Part shown: piece after piece, positions 1 through 5,178 of the stretch | Layout: each line of letters begins with the position of its first letter | Position numbering within the stretch: the first letter of the stretch is position 1 | Source of the DNA: an uncultured Bacteroides sp. | Lineage (GTDB): Bacteria; Bacteroidota; Bacteroidia; Bacteroidales; UBA11471 | DNA length: 5,178 bases | Direction: 5' to 3' | Assembly: GCA_905210875.1 (NCBI GenBank) | Contig: CAJLYN010000170.1 | Location: forward strand, 1 to 5,178 | The notes under the pieces: generated by a model | The model's database searches: none | Told to the model about the DNA's origin: nothing | The model's input: only the letters and a program-made list of their open reading frames with translations | Program-made: the position numbers and the translations under genes

Positions 1-1166
1 CTACCGTTACCTACATTGTGTCGGGCGGCGATGCACAGTTTGCCATCGATCAGACACAGGAGTTTGCGTATAGCCGGCTGCCCTATGTACTGCTGTTGGG
101 TATCTGTTGCGGATTTGTCTCGCTCTATTTCACCCGCATGATATACTTCCTCGAAGGAATCTTCAAAAAACTGAAAAAGCCGTTTTGGAAATTTCTCCTG
201 GGATCGGTCATTCTGAGTACAACTATCTTTGTCCTCCCTCCCCTCTATGGCGAAGGTTACGACTCCATCACCAAACTGTTGAGCGGACAAGCCGAGGCCG
301 TTACCGACGGAAGTTTCTTCTATGCCTGGAAAGATAATTTCGGCGCACTGGCCCTGTTTCTCGCTCTTATCGTGCTGTTCAAGGTCTTTGCCACAGCGGC
401 CACCAACGGAGGCGGTGGTGTGGGCGGAACATTTGCCCCTAGCCTCTATGTGGGCTGCATTTTTGGTTTCCTGTTTGCCTTCACGATAAACCATTTCAAC
501 CCCTTCTCCACCACCCTGTCTACCACCAATTTCGCACTCATGGGCATGGCCGGTGTCATGTCGGGTGTCATGCATGCCCCGCTCATGGCCCTGTTCCTCA
601 CGGCCGAATTGACGGGTAGTTACGACCTTTTCCTCCCGCTCATGATTACATCGGCGGTCGCATTCTGGACCATCAGAATGTTTGAGTCGCACAGCATATA
701 CACCATGCGTCTGGCACAGAAAGGCGAACTGATAACTCATCACAAGGACAAAGCGGTACTCACGCTGTTGAAAATCGACAGTGTCATCGAGACCGACTTC
801 CTCCCGGTACAACCCGAAATGACCTTGGGTGATATGGTGAAGGTCATCTCCAACTCTCATCGGAACATTTTCCCGGTACTCGACAAGGAGGGTGTTTTGC
901 TCGGTATCGTTTTGCTCGACGACATTCGCAACATCATGTTTCGCACCGAACTCTACAACCGCTTCAAGGTAAGTACGTTTATGACCATTCCGCCCGCAAA
1001 AATCGAGATAGGAACACCGATGGAGAAGGTAATGAAAACATTCGACGAGACAAATGCCTGGAACCTGCCCGTCGTCGACGAACAGGGGAAATATGTGGGT
1101 TTTGTCTCCAAGTCGAAGATATTCAACTCCTACCGCCGCGTGCTGGTACACTATTCACAAGACTAA
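1..1166 (+). CDS. CLC-family chloride channel / Cl-/H+ antiporter with C-terminal CBS pair (5' end cut off by window)
   Basis: Inner-membrane protein of the CLC family, which moves chloride either passively or in exchange for protons. The frame is open from base 3, so the GTG at 18 is not the start. The visible 387 residues are the second half of the membrane domain plus a cytoplasmic tail. Numbering from that GTG: the family GGxFxP chloride-filter motif is GGTFAP at 136-141. A helix pair reading GMAGVMSG...HAPLMALFLTAELTG (about 176-200) matches the conserved late helices. Tyr228 in SIYT lines up with the chloride-coordinating tyrosine of E. coli ClcA (Y445). Two CBS domains follow, at about 258-308 and 319-375; in this family these often bind adenine nucleotides or regulate gating. 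The gating glutamate motif (GxEGP) and the internal proton glutamate lie upstream of the window, so channel versus antiporter cannot be decided here. The gene ends 12 bases before fmt, so the two are probably one transcript. Confidence 0.93.
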   Translation, partial: TVTYIVSGGDAQFAIDQTQEFAYSRLPYVLLLGICCGFVSLYFTRMIYFLEGIFKKLKKPFWKFLLGSVILSTTIFVLPPLYGEGYDSITKLLSGQAEAVTDGSFFYAWKDNFGALALFLALIVLFKVFATAATNGGGGVGGTFAPSLYVGCIFGFLFAFTINHFNPFSTTLSTTNFALMGMAGVMSGVMHAPLMALFLTAELTGSYDLFLPLMITSAVAFWTIRMFESHSIYTMRLAQKGELITHHKDKAVLTLLKIDSVIETDFLPVQPEMTLGDMVKVISNSHRNIFPVLDKEGVLLGIVLLDDIRNIMFRTELYNRFKVSTFMTIPPAKIEIGTPMEKVMKTFDETNAWNLPVVDEQGKYVGFVSKSKIFNSYRRVLVHYSQD

Positions 1167-1178
1167 AACACGAACAAC

Positions 1179-2147
1179 ATGAAAAAAGAAGAGTTGCGCA
1201 TCGTATATATGGGAACGCCCGATTTTGCCGTCGAGAGTCTCAAACAGTTGGTTGAGAGAGGCTACAATGTCGTTGGGGTCATTACCATGCCCGATAAGCC
1301 GGCCGGCCGGGGACACAAGATACAATTCTCTCCGGTCAAACAATACGCTCTGTCGCAGAACCTGCCCCTCCTTCAACCCGAGAAACTGAAAGACGAAACC
1401 TTCCTTGCCGCACTGCGCGAATGGAAAGCCGACCTGCAAATCGTGGTTGCCTTCCGCATGTTGCCGGAGGTGGTATGGAACATGCCCCGCCTGGGCACAT
1501 TCAACCTGCACGCCTCTCTCCTGCCGCAATACCGGGGAGCGGCTCCCATAAACTGGGCCATCATCAACGGTGAGACACAGACCGGAGCAACCACGTTTTT
1601 CCTTTCTCACGCCATCGATACGGGCCGTATCATCATGCAACGCACCCTGCCTATCGCGCCCGACGACAATGCCGGCACCATACACGACAAACTCATGGTA
1701 ATGGGTGCCGACATGGTTACCGACACGGTCGATGAGATACTCAACGGACAGGTTACCGCTATCGAGCAAGACAATCTGATAACAGAGCCTCTGAAACAGG
1801 CTCCCAAAATCTTTAAAGAAGATTGTCGCATCAACTGGTCGCAACCGGCCGACTACATTCACAATCTCATTCGCGGACTTTCGCCATACCCGGCTGCATG
1901 GTGTGAATGGAGCGACGGTTCAACCATATATTCACCCATCAAGATTTACGAGACAGAGGTCAAAGCGTGCAGTTCCGACGAGAAACAGGCCGGCACCATC
2001 ACAACCGATGGAAAGACATATATAGAAGTCAAATGCGGCAAAGATGCCCTGCGCATCTTATCATTGCAATTACCCGGTAAGAAACGCCTCTCAACAGCCG
2101 AATTGCTCAGAGGTTTTCCTCTCAATAATTCTTTCGTCTGTGTGTAG
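1179..2147 (+). CDS. fmt: Methionyl-tRNA formyltransferase
   Basis: Cytoplasmic enzyme that formylates the amino group of Met-tRNAfMet using 10-formyltetrahydrofolate, giving the initiator tRNA for protein synthesis. It has 322 residues, close to the usual 310-320. The N-terminal transferase domain opens with a Rossmann-like strand and GTPDF (12-16). The tRNA-contacting loop with DKPAGRG is at 39-45. The active-site segment is FNLHASLLPQYRGAAP (108-123). The catalytic triad known from E. coli Fmt is present: Asn109, His111 and Asp147 (in IDTGRI). The C-terminal OB-like domain starts near residue 210 and carries RGLSPYPAAW (232-241). The ATG at 1179 is chosen because the next Met (11) would remove the first beta strand. 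There is no Shine-Dalgarno sequence before it, only an A-rich leader, as is usual in Bacteroidota. It follows the CLC gene by 12 bases and is followed by a strong terminator. All key residues are intact, so it should be functional. Confidence 0.98.
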   Translation: MKKEELRIVYMGTPDFAVESLKQLVERGYNVVGVITMPDKPAGRGHKIQFSPVKQYALSQNLPLLQPEKLKDETFLAALREWKADLQIVVAFRMLPEVVWNMPRLGTFNLHASLLPQYRGAAPINWAIINGETQTGATTFFLSHAIDTGRIIMQRTLPIAPDDNAGTIHDKLMVMGADMVTDTVDEILNGQVTAIEQDNLITEPLKQAPKIFKEDCRINWSQPADYIHNLIRGLSPYPAAWCEWSDGSTIYSPIKIYETEVKACSSDEKQAGTITTDGKTYIEVKCGKDALRILSLQLPGKKRLSTAELLRGFPLNNSFVCV

Positions 2148-2173
2148 TATAATATGCAAGGTCTCTGTATAGA

Positions 2174-2212
2174 AAAACGCGGGGCGAAGATTTTTTCCTC
2201 GCCCCGCGTTTT
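2174..2212. terminator. Bidirectional intrinsic terminator between convergent genes
   Basis: A perfect 14-bp inverted repeat pairs 2174-2187 (AAAACGCGGGGCGA) with 2199-2212 (TCGCCCCGCGTTTT), with an 11-base loop. The core is GC-rich. The arms end in A/T, giving a T run on the + strand (2209-2212, then CTTCTATT) and another on the - strand (complement of 2173-2177). It lies 26 bases after the fmt stop codon and 16 bases beyond the stop codon of the UDP-glucose dehydrogenase gene on the other strand. It can therefore end both converging transcripts. The rest of the 81-base gap (2148-2228) holds nothing else I recognise. Confidence 0.92.
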
Positions 2213-2228
2213 CTTCTATTAGCTCATA

Positions 2229-3542
2229 TTACCGCCCGATACACAGATAGGTAAATCCGAGTCGCTTCAACTCTTCGGCATCATAGATGTTGCGACCGTC
2301 GATAATCAGTGGCGTCCGCATTGTTTTCTTGATTACGCCCCAGCTCGGTAACCGGAACTGCTTCCACTCCGTGAGCAGCAACAGCGCATCGGCTTCGAGT
2401 ACGGCATCGTACATATCGCTTGCATACTCCACACTCCCGCCTATCCGCCGCCGACACTCGTCCATCGCTACCGGATCATAGACTTTCACCTTACAGCCGG
2501 CTGCCTGCAACAGTTTTATGGTCACCAGCGAGGTAGCCTCCCGCATATCATCGGTCTCGGGCTTGAACGACAATCCCCACAGCGCGATTTTCTTCCCTTG
2601 CATGGCTCCGTCGTAATAGGCACTCAATTTCTTATACAATATCGCCTTTTGGGCCTCATTTACCTCTTCTACGGCTTGTAACACACGCATGGGGTAACCG
2701 GCTTTCTCGGCCGTCTTTATCAACGCTTTTACGTCCTTGGGAAAACAACTGCCCCCATAACCGCAACCGGGATAGAGAAATTTCGACCCGATACGGCTGT
2801 CGCTGCCTATGCCTTTGCGCACCATGTTCACATCGGCTCCCACCAATTCGCAGAGATTGGCGATATCGTTCATAAACGAGATGCGGGTGGCCAACATCGA
2901 ATTGGCAGCATACTTTATCATTTCGGCCGATGGTATATCGGTAAAAATAACCCTGAAATTGTTCAGCAGGAACGGGCGGTACAGGCGACTCATCATTTCA
3001 CGTGCCTGTTCGCTCTCGACTCCTACCACCACGCGATCGGGCGACATGAAGTCTTTTATGGCGGCCCCCTCTTTCAGGAATTCGGGATTCGAGGCAACAT
3101 CGAAAGGCACCTGCACGCCACGGCGGGCCAACTCTTCCTCAATAGTTGCCTTTACTTTCTTGGCTGTTCCTACCGGGACGGTACTCTTGGTTACCAGTAT
3201 GGTATATTTCTTGATATGCTGTCCGAAGGTTCGAGCCACAGCCAGGACATACTGCAGGTCAGCACTGCCGTCTTCGTCGGGCGGTGTACCCACTGCCGAG
3301 AAGACAATCTCCACATCATCAAGACATTCGGTCAGATCGGTGGTAAAATGCAACCGGCCTTCCCGCTGGTTGCGCAGTACCATCTCGTCGAGCCCCGGCT
3401 CATAGATGGGCACTATGCCCTGTTCCAGGCCCTCTATCTTTTTCTTGTCTACATCGACGCAGGTTACGTCTACCCCCATCTCGGCAAAACAGGTTCCCGA
3501 GACAAGGCCAACATATCCCGTGCCCACTATCGCTATTTTCAT
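2229..3542 (-). CDS. ugd: UDP-glucose 6-dehydrogenase
   Basis: Cytoplasmic enzyme that oxidises UDP-glucose twice with NAD+ to UDP-glucuronate, a precursor for capsule, exopolysaccharide or other acidic glycans. It has 437 residues, normal for the bacterial short form (TuaD-like). The N-terminal NAD-binding domain starts with GTGYVGLVSG (7-16), with the acidic end of the second strand at CVDVD (28-32). Other family blocks are YEPGL (47-51), VTKSTVPVGT (117-126) and SNPEFLKEG (151-159), with Glu154 and Lys157. In the central helix, KYAANS (210-215) gives the conserved Lys210 and Asn214. The nucleophilic cysteine is Cys266 in YGGSCFPKD (262-270), with Asp270 after it. The UDP-binding C-terminal domain has LWGLSFKPETDDMREA (321-336). 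Close relatives use UDP-ManNAc or GDP-mannose; the overall pattern favours UDP-glucose, but substrate is inferred. The ATG at 3542 gives the canonical MKIAIVGTGYVG start. It lies 17 bases after the WcaJ-like gene, so the two are probably translated from one mRNA. Confidence 0.95.
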   Translation of the reverse strand: MKIAIVGTGYVGLVSGTCFAEMGVDVTCVDVDKKKIEGLEQGIVPIYEPGLDEMVLRNQREGRLHFTTDLTECLDDVEIVFSAVGTPPDEDGSADLQYVLAVARTFGQHIKKYTILVTKSTVPVGTAKKVKATIEEELARRGVQVPFDVASNPEFLKEGAAIKDFMSPDRVVVGVESEQAREMMSRLYRPFLLNNFRVIFTDIPSAEMIKYAANSMLATRISFMNDIANLCELVGADVNMVRKGIGSDSRIGSKFLYPGCGYGGSCFPKDVKALIKTAEKAGYPMRVLQAVEEVNEAQKAILYKKLSAYYDGAMQGKKIALWGLSFKPETDDMREATSLVTIKLLQAAGCKVKVYDPVAMDECRRRIGGSVEYASDMYDAVLEADALLLLTEWKQFRLPSWGVIKKTMRTPLIIDGRNIYDAEELKRLGFTYLCIGR

Positions 3543-3559
3543 ATCGTTATCACAGTATA

Positions 3560-4942
3560 TTATACGGCATGATCATCACCTTTCAACATAAGTATGAAGG
3601 TAAGAAATATTATTTTCAAATCCAATAAGATGTTCCAGTTTTCAATGTACCAAATGTCGTACTCAACCCGTTTCTCCATCTGCCACAACTCCCGGGTCTC
3701 CCCACGATAGCCGTTGATTTGGGCCCACCCAGTAAGTCCGGGTTTGGCAAAATGGCGGACCATGTATTTGTCGATAAGGAGCGAGTAGTCACGGGTGTGT
3801 TTCAACATGTGAGGACGAGGGCCGACAAACGACATTTCGCCTTTGAAGATATTGAATATCTGCGGCAATTCATCGAGGCTGGTACGTCGCAAAAAACGGC
3901 CTATGCGGGTAATACGCGGATCGTCGGCCGTAGCCTGCACCTTATCCGAATCGGCGTTGGGGCGCATGGTTCTGAATTTGAGGCAATAGAATTCCTTACC
4001 CATATATCCGGTGCGCTTCTGCTTGAAAAGAACCGGACCGGGCGAAGACAGTTTCACAAGTAAAGCTATGGGCAGATACCAAAGTGGCGATAATATAATG
4101 ATTACCGATGACAACAGCAAGTCAAAGAGACGTTTCAGGAAGCGCCCCGACCATCGCTGCAACGGCTCTCGACAGATAGAAAGCAGTGGTGTATTCCCCA
4201 TAATCTGGTAATGTAATCGGCGGGGAATATACTGCGATATTTCGGGTAGAATAAAAAAGCGTATTCCGTTCTGCTCCGAGAAATAGAGCAAATCTATAAT
4301 CTCTGCATTTTGGGAATCGGGCAAAGCACAATAGATTTCATCTATATGCCGATCTATACAGAAAGCTGCCACGTCTTCTATCTTTCCTTGAAACTGTGGA
4401 ACACTCTTTTCGTAACGGACATCGTTGTCAAAGAATCCCATGAAACGGAAACCATATCCGGCATCGGACTGCAACTCCTTATACAGCGACATTCCCGAGT
4501 TGCCGGCACCCACGATAACGACTCTCTTGAAATTATATCCGCGACTGCGTATATAACGCAATACACGGTTCGACACAAGCCACCAAAGATTCAGCAGACA
4601 GAAGAAAAGGGAAAACAATATCAACAACCCCATCGACCCGATATCGATTTTCACGTAGGTTATGCAGGCCGAGAAGACCAAAAAACCGAAAAAGACCGAT
4701 TCCGAAGCCACTAGCAACAGACGGTCGATATACACAATACGCATATTGTGTACATATCTGAAAAAGAAAGCCACAGGCAAATACGACAGATTCAGCAACA
4801 GACATGCCACCTTCCGCTGTTCGGCTTCGGGCAGGGCTTCGGGTGAAATAATCAAGAAAAATAAAAAGGCGACATTGAGACACACAAAGTCGCCTAAGGT
4901 TATTATTTTACTGATTAAATGTCCATAACCTTTTCTTATCAT
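3560..4942 (-). CDS. WcaJ-like undecaprenyl-phosphate sugar phosphotransferase (initiating phosphoglycosyltransferase)
   Basis: Inner-membrane enzyme of the monotopic phosphoglycosyltransferase superfamily, large form (WcaJ / EPS sugar transferase type). It moves a sugar 1-phosphate from a UDP-sugar to undecaprenyl phosphate, starting a capsule or exopolysaccharide repeat unit. It has 460 residues, normal for the large form. The N-terminus has about four hydrophobic helices (roughly 14-34, 45-63, 77-96, 102-125). A Rossmann-like domain follows, with VVIVGAGNSG at 141-150. The catalytic part starts with KRLFDLLLSS (270-279) and a membrane-dipping helix containing Pro286. It then has KQKRTG (307-312), LKFRTM (321-326), the Asp-Glu dyad Asp357-Glu358 in SLDELPQ, VGPRP (373-377) and KPGLTGWAQING (400-411). 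The start ATG is decided by an in-frame TAG five codons upstream (4955-4957). Glucose 1-phosphate is the likeliest substrate from family resemblance, but galactose or another sugar is possible. It precedes ugd by 17 bases. An inverted repeat overlaps its start codon. Confidence 0.93.
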   Translation of the reverse strand: MIRKGYGHLISKIITLGDFVCLNVAFLFFLIISPEALPEAEQRKVACLLLNLSYLPVAFFFRYVHNMRIVYIDRLLLVASESVFFGFLVFSACITYVKIDIGSMGLLILFSLFFCLLNLWWLVSNRVLRYIRSRGYNFKRVVIVGAGNSGMSLYKELQSDAGYGFRFMGFFDNDVRYEKSVPQFQGKIEDVAAFCIDRHIDEIYCALPDSQNAEIIDLLYFSEQNGIRFFILPEISQYIPRRLHYQIMGNTPLLSICREPLQRWSGRFLKRLFDLLLSSVIIILSPLWYLPIALLVKLSSPGPVLFKQKRTGYMGKEFYCLKFRTMRPNADSDKVQATADDPRITRIGRFLRRTSLDELPQIFNIFKGEMSFVGPRPHMLKHTRDYSLLIDKYMVRHFAKPGLTGWAQINGYRGETRELWQMEKRVEYDIWYIENWNILLDLKIIFLTFILMLKGDDHAV

Positions 4943-4965
4943 AATAACAACGTTCTATGATAAGA
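4934..4965 (-). repeat. Perfect 10-bp inverted repeat overlapping the start codon of the WcaJ-like gene
   Basis: The arms TCTTATCATA (4934-4943) and TATGATAAGA (4956-4965) are exact reverse complements, separated by 12 bases. In the - strand transcript, the downstream arm reads U-AUG-AUAAGA and contains the start codon (4942-4940) of the WcaJ-like gene, so folding would pair AUG with a CAU in the leader. It could be an mRNA hairpin limiting translation, a protein-binding operator, or chance in AT-rich sequence. The repeat itself is certain; a function is only inferred. The rest of the 55-base gap to the upstream gene (4966-4997) contains an AT-rich run (complement TATAATAATATG), but I found no convincing Bacteroidota -33 TTTG / -7 TAnnTTTG promoter pair and no GC-rich terminator. 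Confidence 0.6.
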
Positions 4966-4997
4966 CAACGGGAAATCGAGCATATTATTATATCACG

Positions 4998-5178
4998 CTA
5001 TTGCATTTTTTCATCGATCAACTCTATCTTCTGAACGATCAACTGCATATCCTCTTTCAGTTTCTCGATTTTCCGTTCAAGCTCTTCTACCATCTTGTTA
5101 CCCGATTTGGATGAGACAGTAAGGAATCCGATATTGTTTTGATAGGTTTGCAGATTACTCTTCATGCTTTCATAGGTA
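4998..5178 (-). CDS. C-terminal 59 residues of a coiled-coil-ended protein, probably DUF349 family (5' end outside window)
   Basis: On the - strand the frame is open from the window edge to a TAG at 5000-4998. It encodes 59 residues. They begin TYESMKSNLQTYQNNIGFL, continue VSSKSGNKMVEEL, then form a strongly charged, leucine-rich heptad-like helix (about residues 28-58) ending ELIDEKMQ. No membrane segment is visible. The pattern of Asn-Asn followed by a short aromatic stretch, a Ser/Lys/Gly-rich turn and a terminal coiled coil resembles, from memory, the C-terminus of DUF349-domain proteins of Bacteroidota, whose function is poorly known. The piece is too short to be sure, and other coiled-coil proteins remain possible. 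The reading frame is convincing because its codon use is normal and it ends cleanly 55 bases before the next gene on the same strand. Read-through into the WcaJ-like gene is plausible, since no terminator lies between them. Confidence 0.65.
   Translation of the reverse strand, partial: TYESMKSNLQTYQNNIGFLTVSSKSGNKMVEELERKIEKLKEDMQLIVQKIELIDEKMQ

Noticed and set aside
18..20. GTG as the start codon of the CLC gene
   Set aside because: The frame stays open to the window edge, and the first half of the CLC membrane domain must lie upstream; a start here would leave half a transporter.
1299..1310. Palindrome CCGGCCGGCCGG within fmt
   Set aside because: It encodes the conserved Pro-Ala-Gly-Arg of the DKPAGRG loop, so protein conservation and codon choice explain it.
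1155..1862. Long open frame (235 codons) on the - strand opposite fmt
   Set aside because: It lies wholly over a gene with an intact catalytic triad, has low-complexity basic/cysteine-rich stretches typical of antisense frames, and matches no family I recognise.
2809..3405. Open frame of 198 codons on the + strand opposite ugd
   Set aside because: The Ser/Thr/Arg-rich translation is a mirror of ugd codon use, and the conserved ugd motifs on the other strand explain the sequence.
4974..4996. TATAAT-like run on the - strand as a promoter for the WcaJ-like gene
   Set aside because: The nearest TTGATC is about 23 bases away, too far for a sigma70 pair, and no Bacteroidota -33/-7 pair fits. AT-richness alone is not enough.

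Overview
The window looks like a chromosomal segment from a member of the Bacteroidota, most likely the order Bacteroidales. This is an inference. It rests on three things: A-rich start contexts with no Shine-Dalgarno sequence in front of the genes, protein wording typical of that group (AFRMLP before the active site of Fmt, the TNGGGGVGGTFAP glycine run in the CLC channel), and a CLC gene placed directly before fmt. I cannot name a genus.

Left half, + strand: the 3' part of a CLC-type chloride channel or Cl-/H+ antiporter with two C-terminal CBS domains runs in from outside the window and ends at 1166. After 12 bases comes a complete fmt gene (1179-2147) for methionyl-tRNA formyltransferase. 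The two are probably co-transcribed. A strong hairpin at 2174-2212, with T-rich flanks on both strands, ends this unit and also the opposing one.

Right half, - strand (read right to left): the last 59 codons of a coiled-coil-ended protein, probably of the DUF349 type (5178 to 4998); a complete large-type phosphoglycosyltransferase of the WcaJ / undecaprenyl-phosphate sugar-phosphotransferase family (4942 to 3560); and, 17 bases further on, a complete UDP-glucose 6-dehydrogenase (3542 to 2229). The last two form an envelope-polysaccharide pair. The transferase would load the first sugar phosphate onto the lipid carrier, and the dehydrogenase would supply UDP-glucuronate for later steps of capsule or exopolysaccharide assembly. 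No further glycosyltransferase, flippase, polymerase or NusG-like UpxY gene is visible, so the pair sits between genes unrelated to polysaccharide synthesis.

The least ordinary signal is a perfect 10-bp inverted repeat (4934-4943 / 4956-4965). Its inner right-hand arm, in the sense of the transcript, contains the start codon of the WcaJ-like gene, so a hairpin in the mRNA would bury that codon. I saw no mobile element, CRISPR array, RNA gene or clearly new system. Apart from that repeat, the window is ordinary core and envelope-biosynthesis sequence.
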